Shown piece after piece: positions 20,906 through 33,185 of a DNA stretch of 64,000 nt. Origin of the DNA: Lucinisca nassula (taxonomy: Eukaryota > Mollusca > Bivalvia > Lucinida > Lucinidae); NCBI GenBank assembly GCA_963580285.1, contig OY757010.1, positions 216,548,204 to 216,612,203 on the forward strand, given 5' to 3'. How positions within the stretch are numbered: the first letter of the stretch is position 1; every line of letters starts with the position of its first letter. The notes below the pieces were generated by a model. It had not been told where the DNA came from and did no database searches. It was given only the letters and a program-made list of their open reading frames with translations. Made by a program: the position numbers and the translations under genes.

Positions 20906-22279
20906 TTGGGACGAAACTATAATTTTTTCCTTATGCCTAATGGAAAAAAACATAACCGCAACGCATCCAAACGTAAAAAAGATGAGGAATCATCCGAAAC
21001 GGATGAACCCAGTCAGAAGTCTAGTCAACAGTCAAGCCAGCAGTCTGCAGCACCAAAGCAACTTAATTTTCCACGCTTCTTGGTAATGTCTTCATGTGAA
21101 GATACACGCACTGTGTCAAGTCTATCCCCATTCGTGATAGAAAAGAGCATCATGTCCATTGCCGGACATCCCAAAAGCATAAAAACACTTAAGTCAGGTG
21201 ACCTTTTATTAGAAGTCGAGAGAGAGCAGCAGGTGAAAAGCCTGCTTGGTACCACAAAGCTCTTCGATCTCAAGGTCAAAGTATCTCTGCATAATACACT
21301 TAATTCGTGTAAAGGTGTTATCCGCAGCCCAGAGCTCCGTCCTTGCAGTGATGCAGAGATAGTTGAGAACTTGAGATCGGAAGGCGTCATTGGTGTACGT
21401 AACATCCAAGTTCGTAGAGGTGGTGTATTGAAGCCAACGGGTACCTACGTGTTGACTTTTAATACACCAGTTCTGCCCAAGAAAATAAAAGTAGCATATC
21501 TTTCAGTTAACGTGGATGTATATATACCAAACCCTCTCAGATGTTACTCGTGTCAGGTTTTTGGCCACCACGAAAGCAGATGTCAGAAGAAAAAACTCTG
21601 TCAAAATTGTGGTGAAGAAAAACATGTCGATAACCATCAAAACTGTAAGAATGAGGCCAAATGTGTAAATTGTGGTGGCAAGCATGCTGTTTTCTCTCGA
21701 GATTGTCCGGCATGGAAAAAAGAAAAAGAAATACTTACTGTCAAATACCAAAGGGGGATAACATTCCCAGAAGCGCGGAAAATTGTTGACGAGCGATACA
21801 CAACACCAACCACCAGTTACGCCAGCATCACAAAGGGTGCTGGTAAACAAGTTTCAAGCTCCGCAACACAGACTGTTGAATCATGCATAGCTGAATTAAA
21901 GAAATCCGGTGCATGGAGCAAATCCACTCCAGCACCACAAAGTTCAACCAATTTATCAAATGGCGCAATCCAGGTTGCTGCGGATCGGTCGACAGCGACC
22001 GTACCGAAGCCAGCGCCGCATGTAAAAGAGAAACTCGACCCAGGTCGAACTAATAAGGGATCGGAAGATCCGAAAAAGCAATTGTCTCTAAAACTAACGG
22101 ACAGACAACGTAAAATGGAAAGAGACAATATAAAATTTCAGAACAGATTCGGATCTTTGAGTGACAGTGATATGGAGTTTGAAGCTCCATCATCACCAAG
22201 TAGCAATAACAGATCGAGGTCTGCAACACCACGAGCTGGTGGTAGCAGATCTATATCACCAATTGCAGCTCCAATATAG
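20906..22279 (+). CDS. LINE ORF1, nucleic-acid-binding protein
   Basis: 457 codons. The N-terminus is basic and Ser/Gln-rich. A central region (about 40-200) resembles the RNA-binding part of jockey/I ORF1 proteins. A run of zinc knuckles starts near residue 213 (CYSCQVFGHHESRC, then CQNCGEEKH and CVNCGGKHAVFSRDC). The C-terminal part is Ser/Pro-rich and probably disordered. The protein would coat the LINE RNA and act as a chaperone. The frame is intact. A second Met (MPNGKKH, 20933) could be the true start. ORF2 begins 25 bp after the stop. Confidence 0.85.
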   Translation: MGRNYNFFLMPNGKKHNRNASKRKKDEESSETDEPSQKSSQQSSQQSAAPKQLNFPRFLVMSSCEDTRTVSSLSPFVIEKSIMSIAGHPKSIKTLKSGDLLLEVEREQQVKSLLGTTKLFDLKVKVSLHNTLNSCKGVIRSPELRPCSDAEIVENLRSEGVIGVRNIQVRRGGVLKPTGTYVLTFNTPVLPKKIKVAYLSVNVDVYIPNPLRCYSCQVFGHHESRCQKKKLCQNCGEEKHVDNHQNCKNEAKCVNCGGKHAVFSRDCPAWKKEKEILTVKYQRGITFPEARKIVDERYTTPTTSYASITKGAGKQVSSSATQTVESCIAELKKSGAWSKSTPAPQSSTNLSNGAIQVAADRSTATVPKPAPHVKEKLDPGRTNKGSEDPKKQLSLKLTDRQRKMERDNIKFQNRFGSLSDSDMEFEAPSSPSSNNRSRSATPRAGGSRSISPIAAPI

Positions 22280-22304
22280 TTTCTAGTCTTAATCTCTTCA
22301 TAAA

Positions 22305-25300
22305 ATGGATTTAAAACACAAAATAATACAATGGAATTGTCGAGGTCTTAAATCAAATTATAACGAACTGTTATTACTTATTTCGTTATTAAACCCATCG
22401 GTTTTTTGTTTGCAAGAAACTTTTTTAAAAACTGATGACAACATTGATGTCAGGGGTTTCAATACATACAACTATATCTATTCTGATGGTAACAAACCAT
22501 CTGGTGGCAGTTCAATTTTTGTGAAATCAAGTTTACCACAAAGAGAGATCAAATTAAAAACAGACCTACAAGCTGTGGCAGTGTCAGTTTCTCTGGATAA
22601 AGAAACTACAATTTGCTCTCTATATATCCCTCCCTCATTTTCTTTAAAGCCCGAACAGCTTGACACATTGCTGAGTCAACTTCCATCGCCATATCTTTTA
22701 GTTGGCGACTTCAATGGTCACAATATTCTATGGGGCTGTAAAGATATCAATAACAGAGGAGCACTTGTCGAAGATTTTATTGCAAAGAGCGATCTTTGCC
22801 TGATGAATGATAAATCTTATACTTACCTTCACCCTGCGACAGGTCATTTGTCTTCTTTAGATCTCTCTTTGTGCCACCCATCTCTCTTCTTGGACTATGA
22901 CTGGTCTGTTCATGATGATCAGTGCGGAAGTGATCACTTCCCTGTTATAATTGAGAGTGTAAACGAACCAAATGAGGACTGTAACCAGAAATGGAAAATG
23001 AATAAAGCCGACTGGGAATTATTCCATAATTTATGTGAAGAAGAGTTATCAATTGATAATTTTAATGAATCATCCGACATTGTTTCTGATTTCACAGATA
23101 CACTTATTAACATATCAGAACAATGCATTCCAAAGACCTCCACAAATACTAAGAAAAGCAAGCCTTGGTTTAATAATGACTGTAAAGAAGCTATTAAAAA
23201 GCGTAAACAGGCTCTAAATAAGTTCTGCAAAAATCCCACTTCAGAAAAGCTCAACGACGTAAAAGTTTTTAGAGCTAAAGCTCGGCGAACAATCCGAGCT
23301 TCCAAACGAAAGTCATGGAGAGAATATGTCTCCAAATTGAACTATAAAACCCCCATTAAAAAGGTTTGGGATATGGTACGAAAAATTTCAGGAAAAACAA
23401 AGTCTTCTAGTTTTACACATTTAAATACTGAATTTGACACAATAGCTTCAACAAAAAAAGATATTTCAGATACTCTTGGGCACACATTCTTGAGAAATTC
23501 ATCATCACGTAATTATTCTGACACTTTTAGAAATTTCAAAAAGGACCAAGAGAAAAGAAATCTAAACTTTAAATCCCTTAATCACGAAGAATACAACAAA
23601 CCTTTTAACTTATCCGAACTCGTTGAAGCCATTGAAAAATCACATGATACGGCAACCGGCCCCGATGCTTAAGCATCTGCCAAAAAGTTCTCTTACAACA
23701 CTTTTAGATATCTTTAATAATATTTGGGAAACGGGGGTCTGTCCTGAGAGCTGGCGTGTAGCTACAGTTGTACCAATTCCGAAACCAGGGAAAGATCATG
23801 CAGAACCTACAAATTATCGTCCGATAGCTTTGACAAGTTGTTTGTGTAAAACATTGGAGAGAATGATAAATAAGAGATTAGTCTGGTACTTAGAGTCCAA
23901 CAACCTCATTTCAGAATATCAATCGGGCTTTCGTTCGGAACGTAGTACCAATGACAATTTAATAAGACTAGAAACATTTATACGAGATGCTTTTATTAAC
24001 AAAGAACACGTAGTAGCTGTCTTTTTCGACTTGGAGAAAGCATATGATACAACATGGCGTTATGGAATATTGAAAGATCTACATAACATTGGCTTAAGAG
24101 GAAAACTTCCCAGTTTTATTGAAAGCTTTTTAGGGGAGCGCATGTTTCAGGTGCGTGTGGGGTCTACCGTGTCAGATTTCTATGATCAAGAACAGGGTGT
24201 CCCACAGGGTAGTATTCTTTCAACTACGCTATTTAACATCAAAATAAACAATATTGTACAATGTTTGGACGACAAAACTGATTGTTCATTGTATGTTGAT
24301 GATTTTTGTATATGTTACCGTTCAAAAAATATGAAAACAATTGAACGAAAGTTACAACAAAATTTAAAAAGAATAGAAGAATGGACTGATAAAAATGGTT
24401 TCAAGTTCTCCAAGTCGAAAACGCAGTGTGTTCATTTTTGTAAACTACGGAAGAAACACGAACATCCTTCCCTGTTTTTATACGGATCACAAATTCCTGT
24501 TGTTGAAGAAGCCAAATTTCTTGGGGTCATATTTGATCAAAAGTTATCTTTTATTCCCCATATTAAATATCTTAAAGCGAAATGCTTAAAAGCCTTGAAT
24601 CTTTTGAAAGTTTTAGCTCATACAAGTTGGGGAGCAGATCGGTATACTTTATTACATCTTTACCGGTCTTTAATAAGATCTAAATTAGATTATGGGTCTG
24701 TTGTTTATGGTTCTGCCAGAAAGTCCTATTTAAAATCCTTGGATACTATCCATCACCAAGGCCTTCGTCTGGCCATGGGAGCCTTCCGTACTTCTCCCGT
24801 ATTAAGCCTTTATGTAGAAGCAGGTGAACCATCTTTAACCTCGCGCAGAGAGAAACTTTCTCTTCAGTATGCTATTAGACTTGCTGCAAATCCATCTAAC
24901 CCGGCATCCAAAATTTCATTTCCACCTCAATTTGTAGATAAGTATGAAACAAAACCCACAGCAATCAAACCTTTTGGATTACGTATTTTACCACTGCTAG
25001 AAAATTCAGGTATCGACCTTAAAAATATTCAAAAACATGAAACGGCCGAAGTTCCATCTTGGTGTATTAAAAAACCTTCTATTCTGTTCGACTTACATGA
25101 TGGCAAAAAATCCGAATCAAATCCAATACTTCTCAAACAAAACTTTCAGGTACTGCAGTCACGTTACAATGATTACCAGCAAGTCTATACTGATGGTTCC
25201 AAAGAAGGAGATAAAGTTGGTTGTGCGTATGTTTCTAAAGATACGCACAAAACCATGCGCCTTCAAGATGGTTCATCTATTTTTACAGCTGAAGCCAAAG

Positions 25301-25974
25301 CAATAGACCTAGCTTTAGATTTTATCAGTTCTTCAACAATTCAAAAAGCAATTATATTTTCTGATTCACTTTCTGTGCTTAAGGCTTTAGACCACTCGTC
25401 ATCTAAAAATCCTCAAATTCAAAAATTGATCGAAAGGCATCATGAAATTTCTAAAACACACCAAATCTTGTTTTGTTGGCTTCCGAGCCATATTGGCATT
25501 GTCGGCAATGAATGTGCTGACAAGAAAGCAAAGGAATCGCTCAATCTTGATCCATCTGTTTTTAAAATTCCTTTTAATAATTTTAAACCATTTATCAACA
25601 GATACATCTTGTCGGAATGGCAAGGCGAATGGGACCGTGCAATAAATAACAAACTCCAGGCCATTAAACCTGTCGTTAGTACAAAATGCTCTCCTCCACA
25701 GTTTTCCAGAAAAGAGGACGTAGTATTAACACGACTGCGCATCGGCCATACTAGAGCTACTCATTCTTATATTTTTAATGGTGATGATCAGCCTTCTTGT
25801 GTAGGTTGTGATCAGCCATTCACTGTGAAACATATCTTAATTGACTGTGTTGACTTTTCACCCTCACGTATTTTATATTTCAAAGCTGACACTTTGCAAC
25901 AACTGTTTCAAGATGTACCTGTTGATAATATTATTTTATTCTTAAAAGAAATTGGGCTTTTTCATAAGATTTAA
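22305..25974 (+). pseudogene. LINE ORF2: APE endonuclease, RT, RNase H; one frameshift
   Basis: The first segment (22305-23672) begins with an AP-like endonuclease: QWNCRGL near the start, LVGDFNGHN, and CGSDHFPV at about residues 205-212. At about 23665 (TGPDA followed by TAA) the frame is lost, and it resumes from 23668 as MLKHLPKSS. A few conserved residues between these points seem missing, so a small deletion is likelier than a single-base slip. The second part carries the RT (NYRPIALTS, FFDLEKAYD, QGVPQGS, the catalytic YVDD) and RNase H (YTDGSKEGD, AEAKAI, FSDSLS, SHIGIVGNECADKKAK). A C-terminal Cys/His motif (CVGCDQ...HILIDC) completes it. Apart from the frameshift, no other stop was seen. 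Confidence 0.9.
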
Positions 25975-26121
25975 CTGTTTCAGATTTTTATATATTATCA
26001 TTTTGACTTTTTACTTTTAATATCATCATAATTATTCTTGCCGTTTAACCATTAACCGTTTGACGCTTATGACCCACAAAGAGGGTTGACGCGTCGTTAA
26101 ACACGAAATCATCATCATCAA

Positions 26122-26136
26122 TACTTTTGCCTCCCC
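26122..26136 (+). repeat. LINE target-site duplication, right
   Basis: TACTTTTGCCTCCCC, an exact repeat of 20372-20386, directly after the ATC-repeat tail of the LINE. Confidence 0.9.
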
Positions 26137-26529
26137 GAGGCACCCAGGTGGGGTGAGAATTTCATAAAGTGCATTCATTTTCTTAAGCAGCTTTCAATTT
26201 AAACACCTAGCTGATACCTAATTGTAAATAAATTCAAAAACATGTTGCTATTCTCTGTGATCACCGTATCACCATATCCAGTGATACGAACCTGAAAACT
26301 TACCTGCTGTCCGTCTGTCTGACTGTCCGTCCGTCCGTCCGTCCGTCAGTCAGTAACCCGACAGGCAGGTGATTTTCTTTGCCACTGTTCCCAGGAAGAC
26401 TTAACTTTTCTAGCAAAACACAACGCGAAGTCATAAGAGTTTTCCTCTGAATGTTGGCAAATTATTAGCCTAGTGGTGGTCTCGGACTAGACGCTTTATC
26501 CTAGCCCGACCCCCCTCTAGCCTACTACA

Positions 26530-26558
26530 GATTGGTGCCGTGACCAGGTTCGGTTCGG
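26530..26558 (+). other. 29-bp spacer with PBS between LTR 6 and LTR 7
   Basis: It starts GAT, then TGGTGCCGTGAC (PBS, 26533-26544), then a short leader remnant that ends in GGTTCGG before TGATAGAG of LTR 7. The identical spacer occurs at 33157-33185. Everything between the 5' leader and the next LTR has been lost. Confidence 0.85.
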
Positions 26559-27469
26559 TGATAGAGACAGGTCAGTACCTTAGTTATTTTCGTGTGTTTT
26601 ATGAGCCTCCACGTGAGTGAAATACCCAAACAATTTCAGGATTTATTATGGTGAAAACACAATAATAGAATCTACTTTCGTTTTCCATATATCTGAACTT
26701 ATCATCAGAACGCCTTTAAAGCGTCCAGTGAAATGACTTATTTTCAGCCATAGTTGCCTCCCTTGAAATCACCAACGTTATACAAACGTTTTAATACTAT
26801 CGGTTTGCATCGGAACCGATAGATAACACCATTTCATAGTAATATTTAATATTATACACTTATCCTTCAAACAAGTGTCAGTGAGCCAGTCAATTTAGTT
26901 GTTTGCAAGGTGGGCAACTCTGACTTATACCTGTTTCTTACTTTTGTCCCAATAGGACACCCAAGTAGTTACGGGTTTAGATCGCTTTTGGCCGAACCGG
27001 TCACCAAGCGTCTGTAGTAAAGCAACATCTCTTGCTTTCTACAAAATATAAGGGTTTAAATCTTATCCCTACTTTTGCCTCCCCGAGGCACCCAGGTGGG
27101 GTGAGAATTTCATAAAGTGCATTCATTTTCTTAAGCAGCTTTCAATTTAAACACCTAGCTGATTCCTAATTGTAAATAAATTTAAAAACATGTTGCTATT
27201 CTCTGTGATCACCGTATCACCATATCCAGTGATACGAACCTGAAAACTTACCTGTTGTCCGTCTGTCTGACTGTCCGTCCGTCCGTCAGTCAGTAACCCG
27301 ACAGGCAGGTGATTTTCTTTGCCACTGTTCCCAAGAAGACTTAACTTTTCTAGCAAAACACAACGCGAAGTCATAAGAGTTTTCCTCTGAATGTTGGCAA
27401 ATTATTAGCCTAGTGGTGGTCTCGGACTAGACGCTTTATCCTAGCCCGACCCCCCTCTAGCCTACTACA
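26559..27469 (+). repeat. LTR 7
   Basis: It starts TGATAGAG (the first two bases lost at the spacer junction) and ends CTACTACA. It passes into an ORF3 tail through TACAGATTGGT. Confidence 0.9.
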
Positions 27470-27877
27470 GATTGGTAATATGTAAATATAAACCATATGA
27501 TGTAAATATAGTCTTTGATAAAAGACATTTATAAATGTTAGTTTTCATGCAAAATTGTTGTAAAAGAGTTCAAAAGCTTAAATATCACAAGCATATAAAA
27601 TATTGTAAAACAATGTTAATAAATATATGTGAATATAAAGGTTAAAACATAATATTGTCATCTCAAAAGGAAGATGGATAAAAATATGTTAAACCTGTAA
27701 AACATAAAATATGTAAATAAATATCAATCAAAAATGAATGCACTTTTATTTTTCATAACAAAATGCCCTCGTAAAAATATATAAATAAATCTGGCTCAAA
27801 CCAAGTCACATCGTATTTTACCAAGAAGATGTTGTTCACTGCAGATTTTCTGCAAAGTTATTTTCATCTGTTACAGA

Positions 27878-29281
27878 ATGGAAGAGATATCAATAGTAGC
27901 AAAGGACAGTGAAGTTACTGATTTTCTTAAACATGAGCGGCCCCTGTGGCCTCAAGCTCCTACATCATGTACTGTGGCGGAATGCGATCAGACCAGAGCA
28001 TATAGTTCTTTTCGTGATTTTATGGACCACTGGAAATCTGTCCACACAGAAACTGACTCTTCCTATAAATGTAAAATATGCAGACGTCTGTATGGAACAA
28101 TTAAACACAAGAAGGCGCATGAAAAGGCAAAATGTCACTCAGGACAACATGTCGAGTTTGAAACCATTGTCAAACCGAACATTAATTATATTGACCCAAA
28201 AGACAAACTACCATATCAGTTGGGAACTAAAGAATTCAGAAATGATATGAGGAAAGTTCAAAGAGAGTTGGCATCTGCTAAGAGGAAAGTCGATGCCTTA
28301 GAATGGCAAAGGAGACATTCGGAGTTGTCTGTAGAGGAAGTTAAACACCATGTTTGTCGTGATGAAAGAATAGTAGAAAGACATGGAAAAGTGTACAAGG
28401 ACACTAATGTCATAGGGTGTTTTTAATGTCATAGTGTAGGTTTTTATCCAAATCGTAGGTCGTTGTCTTGTTCCGATTCGGATCCGCGTCTAGGTTTGCG
28501 GTTCGGCAAAAACACGACGATTATGCGGATAGTATGAGTGAGAGAATGAATGTGATTGGCTAATCTAATGAATTTCCTGCACTGACGTCACTCCTAACGA
28601 AAATTTAGTTTTTCTCTTTGTTTGAGTTGTGCTGTTTCTCACATACAGCCACAATTTGCTGTCTGTTATAACCATTTATTGGTTATACACATCTAACATG
28701 TCTATAGATTTCATCTGGTGATGCCTTTTTGACCAGGTAAGAATTGTGAGAGGCAATTTTACTGTTCATTTGTGTTTTCGACCTTTCTGTTACCTGTCGA
28801 AATAATGTTCGCCCTCAGAGCTTGCCTGATCTGGAGGGATTCTATAATTATCTGTGCTTTAGATAATTTATCATGCATATTCTTGCATCCTCTAAAGCTC
28901 AATATATTGTTACATGCATGCACTTACCTGTATTTACCTTCAAGGAAATATAAACAGATAAATACTGAGCTACAGTACATGTGCATATGTGAAGTCCGGT
29001 CTGCCAAGTATAAGTTCTGCAAATGTCACCGACATAATTCTTTACTTTCTTCTAAAGTAAAATGTTTTATTTGTCGTACGTCGTATATGTATGTCTTCGT
29101 GTCTATGTCGTAATTGTTGTTACATGTTCGTCCTTGTTGTTGTTGTAGGCACCCTTTTTCTCAACCAAATAAAGATTGATTTGTCTACCGGCTGAGTCAT
29201 CAATTTAATCATCTAAACTCCCGATACGACACTAACATGTGGGAATCTCCATCAAAGAGGAAGCGAATAAGATTGGAATAA
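27878..29281 (+). pseudogene. ORF3, split by a solo LTR (third copy)
   Basis: 182 aa from MEEISIV, stopping inside the solo LTR at 28426. The displaced C-terminus is at 29232-29281. Confidence 0.85.
28408..29231 (+). repeat. Solo LTR of an unrelated LTR element, copy 3
   Basis: 824 bp. Ends TGTCATA...TACGACA and the CTAA duplication are identical to the other two copies. Confidence 0.85.
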
Positions 29282-29444
29282 ATATATAATTTGTATCTAC
29301 GGAACGCAGAAACTCAAACATCACATTAAACCTGTCACTATCCTGAATCTAAAATTTTACCTACAGTAGATGCAATTCAAATTTATTTTATGAATATTTG
29401 TTTTTCGAATTTTCATGAAATAAATTTTCTTTACAGGGGAGGAA

Positions 29445-30006
29445 TGTGATAGAGACAGGTCAGTACCTTAGTTATTTTCGTGTGTTTTATGTGCCTCCAC
29501 GTGAGTGAAATACCAAAACAATTTCAGGATTTATTATTGTGAAAACACAATAATAGAATCTACTTTCGTTTTCCATATATCTGAACTTATCATCAGAACG
29601 CCTTTAAAGCGTCCAGTGAAATGACTTATTTTCAGCCATAGTTGCCTCCCTTGAAATCACCAACGTTATACAAACGTTTTAATACTATCGGTTTGCATCG
29701 GAACCGATAGATAACACCATTTCATAGTAATATTTAATATTATACACTTATCCTTCAAACAAGTGTCAGTGAGCCAGTCAATTTAGTTGTTTGCAAGGTG
29801 GGCAACTCTGACTTATACCTGTTTCTTACTTTTGTCCCAATAGGACACCCAAGTAGTTACGGGTTTAGATCGCTTTTGGCCGAACCGGTCACCAAGCGTC
29901 TGTAGTAAAGCAACATCTCTTGCTTTCTACAAAATATAAGGGTTTAAATCTTATCCCTACTTTTGCCTCCCCGAGGCACCCAGGTGGGGTGAGAATTTCA
30001 TAGAGT
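29445..30006 (+). repeat. LTR 8, first 562 bp only
   Basis: It breaks at the same point as LTRs 3 and 5 and is fused to integrase sequence at 30007. Confidence 0.9.
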
Positions 30007-31062
30007 AAATGGGTAGATGCGTTGGCAGTGCCCAATCACACTGCACAAACAGTAGCAGATAAGATAGTTGTTGAATTCTTCACAAAATATGGCTGCCCAG
30101 CTCAGATCCATACCGATCAAGGGAGAGAATTCCAGTCCGAACTCTTCCGATTAGTGTGTGAAAAATTCGGAATAGAACAGACGCGAACTGCCCAATATAG
30201 ACCAAATTCCGATGGTCTTGTGGAAAGGTTTAACCGAACCCTCAAACAAATGCTAAGAACGTTTAGCGCAGAAAATCCACGAGATTGGGACGATCATTTA
30301 CCATATCTATTAATGGCTTATCGCGCTTCCCAGCATAACAGCACCGGTTGCACGCCGAATTTGCTATTTCTACAGCGAGAGATAGCATGTCCCCTTGATC
30401 TTATGGTAGGACTACCACCTAATACTTTAGAAGATATTTGTCCCATTCAATATGTAGAATGGGTGAAGTCGGCAATGAACATAACCCATGAGTTCGTATT
30501 CAAAGAATTAGGAATAGCTGCAACTAGACAGAAAACCTATCATGATCGTTGCTTAAAATCCAGAAATTACAATGTAGGAGACTGGGTATGGCGTTTCTAT
30601 CCACCTACTGAAAGTCTAAAGCTTGGTTTGGGATGGACTGGGCCATACTTAATAGTAAATAAGTTTTCAGACCTCACGTATTCCATACAAAAGTCCGAGG
30701 CTTCTCCCATTGTAAATGTCCATGTCGATCATATAAAACCCTATGAAGGACAAAATGCACCAAAAAGTTGGTTAACTGTCATAGACACATCAAATGTCGC
30801 CAATGACAATCCAAGCATATCAAATGGAGATTTATCAGATATGGTAGAAAATGAAATTCCACTGCCGTATGAAAGCACAAACATTTCCAATGAAAATCTC
30901 GCCAATGCAGATAAAATGCAAAGGTACGAAGACGAATCATTAGATTTTCCCAAACAAAGCTATCAGCCTGACAATGGTAAAAGACCAACGACAGGTCTAC
31001 CCACAATCAGGTCACGAAGAGAAAGAGCAGTAAAACCGCGACAGATTTGGTCGCCTTCTTAA
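30007..31062 (+). pseudogene. Integrase C-terminal fragment, copy C (frame open)
   Basis: The same fragment as copies A and B but without their TAA: it reads TATTCC at that place, like the complete element, and is open to the pol stop at 31062. It lacks the first catalytic Asp and the HHCC domain. A W-to-L change near the start (GCGTTGGCAG) and an Asp-to-Glu change (TLEDICP) distinguish it. The open frame has no native start and is probably a relic. Confidence 0.85.
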
Positions 31063-31449
31063 AATCTAAAGACAATTATAATGTAATACAGATTGGTAAT
31101 ATGTAAATATAAACCATATGATGTAAATATAGTCTTTGATAAAAGACATTTATAAATGTTAGTTTTCATGCAAAATTGTTGTAAAAGAGTTCAAAAGCTT
31201 AAATATCACAAGCATATAAAATATTGTAAAACAATGTTAATAAATATATGTGAATATAAAGGTTGAAACATAATATTTTCATCTCAAAAGGAAGATGGAT
31301 AAAAATATGTTAAACCTGTAAAACATAAAATATGTAAATAAATATCAATCAAAAATGAATGCACTTTTATTTTTCATAACAAAATGCCCTCGTAAAAATA
31401 TATAAATAAATCTGGCTCAAACCAAGTCACATCGTATTTTACCAAGAAG

Positions 31450-32072
31450 ATGTTGTCCACTGCAGATTTTCTGCAAAGTTATTTTCGTCTGTACAGAATT
31501 GAAGAGATATCAATAGTAGCAAAGGACAATGAAGTTACTGATTTTCTTAAACATGAGCGGCCCCTGTGGCTTCAAGCTCCTACATCATGTACTGTGGCGG
31601 AATGCGATCAGACCAGAGCATATAGTTCTTTTCGTGATTTTATGGACCACTGGAAATCTGTCCACACAGAAACTGACTCTTCCTATAAATGTAAAATATG
31701 CAGACGTCTGTATGGAACAATTAAACACAAGAAGGCGCATGAAAAGGCAAAATGTCACTCAGGACAACATGTCGAGTTTGAAACAATTGTCAAACCGAAC
31801 ATTAATTATATTGACCCAAAAGACAAACTACCATATCAGTTGGGAACTAAAGAATTCAGAAATGATATGAGGAAGTTCAAAGAGAGTTGGCATCTGCCAA
31901 GAGGAAAGTCGATGCCTTAGAATGGCAAAGGAGACATTCGGAGTTGTCTGTAGAGGAAGTTAAACACATTGTTTGTCGTGATGAAAGAGTAGTAGAAAGA
32001 CATGGAAAAGTGTATAAGGACACTAACATGTGGGAATCTCCATCAAAGAGGAAGCGAATAAGATTGGAATAA
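31450..32072 (+). pseudogene. ORF3, frameshifted
   Basis: Both fingers are intact, but one A is lost in the run at about 31873 (ATGAGGAAGTTC), so the frame ends at 31920. The C-terminal coiled coil and NLS continue in another frame to 32072. The MEEISIV Met codon is also changed to ATT (AGAATTGAAGAG), leaving only the upstream ATG at 31450. Confidence 0.85.
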
Positions 32073-32235
32073 ATATATTATTCGTATCTACGGAACGCAG
32101 AAACTCAAACATCACATTAAACCTGTCACTATCCTGAATTTAAAATTTTACCTACAGTAGATGCAATTCAAATTTATTTTATGAATATTTGTTTTTCGAA
32201 TTTTCATGAAATAAATTTTCTTTACAGGGGAGGAA

Positions 32236-33156
32236 TGTGATAGAGACAGGTCAGTACCTTAGTTATTTTCGTGTGTTTTATGTGCCTCCACGTGAGTGAA
32301 ATACCAAAACAATTTCAGGATTTATTATGGTGAAAACACAATAATAGAATCTACTTTCGTTTTCCATATATCTGAACTTATCATCAGAACGCCTTTAAAG
32401 CGTCCAGTGAAATGACTTATTTTCAGCCATAGTTGCCTCCCTTGAAATCACCAACGTTATACAAACGTTTTAATACTATCGGTTTGCATCGGAACCGATA
32501 GATAACACCATTTCATAGTAATATTTAATATTATACACTTATCCTTCAAACAAGTGTCAGGGAGCCAGTCAATTTAGTTGTTTGCAAGGTGGGCAACTCT
32601 GACTTATACCTGTTTCTTACTTTTGTCCCAATAGGACACCCAAGTAGTTACGGGTTTAGATCGCTTTTGGCCGAACCGGTCACCAAGCGTCTGTAGTAAA
32701 GCAGCATCTCTTGCTTTCTACAAAATATAAGGGTTTAAATCTTATCCCTACTTTTGCCTCCCCGAGGCACCCAGGTGGGGTGAGAATTTCATAAAGTGCA
32801 TTCATTTTCTTAAGCAGCTTTCAATTTAAACACCTAGCTGATACCTAATTGTAAATAAATTTAAAAACATGTTGCTATTCTCTGTGATCACCGTATCACC
32901 ATATCCAGTGATACGAACCTGAAAACTTACCTGTTGTCCGTCTGTCTGACTGTCCGTCCGTCCGTCCGTCCGTCAGTCAGTAACCCGACAGGCAGGTGAT
33001 TTTCTTTGCCACTGTTCCCAGGAAGACTTAACTTTTCTAGCAAAACACAACGCGAAGTCATAAGAGTTTTCCTCTGAATGTTAGCAAATTATTAGCCTAG
33101 TGATGGTCTCGGACTAGACGCTTTATCCTAGCCCGACCCCCCTCTAGCCTACTACA
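32236..33156 (+). repeat. LTR 9 (complete reference copy)
   Basis: 921 bp from TGTGATAG to CTACTACA, directly after the AGGGGAGGAA polypurine tract. It is complete at both ends and used here as the reference for LTR length. Confidence 0.92.
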
Positions 33157-33185
33157 GATTGGTGCCGTGACCAGGTTCGGTTCGG
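33157..33185 (+). other. 29-bp PBS spacer between LTR 9 and LTR 10
   Basis: Identical to 26530-26558, with the PBS at 33160-33171. It marks a second LTR-PBS-LTR arrangement. Confidence 0.85.

Larger units (their letters stand above)
20387..26121 (+). mobile_element. Non-LTR retrotransposon (LINE), I/Nimb-like, about full length
   Basis: A 5735-bp insertion with a 15-bp target duplication. It has a GC-rich 5' UTR of about 520 bp, ORF1 (20906-22279) with zinc knuckles, and ORF2 (22305-25974) with endonuclease, RT and RNase H. The tail ends in ATC trinucleotides (ATCATCATCATCAA), not poly(A). ORF1 knuckles plus APE, RT and RNase H in this order are known in the I superfamily, including the mollusc Nimb/Nimbus group; the assignment is by architecture only. 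ORF2 is broken by a frameshift, so this copy is not autonomous. Confidence 0.9.
19859..26529 (+). repeat. LTR 6, interrupted by a LINE
   Basis: The LTR runs 19859-20386, is split by the LINE at 20387-26121, and resumes at 26122-26529 ending CTACTACA. A 15-bp target duplication flanks the LINE. It is followed by a 29-bp PBS-containing spacer and then by another LTR. Confidence 0.9.
27470..29444 (+). mobile_element. LTR-ORF3 mini-unit 3
   Basis: The third copy of the structure at 9388-11362 and 15092-17066, with the same 11-bp junction and the same solo-LTR insertion. Confidence 0.85.
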
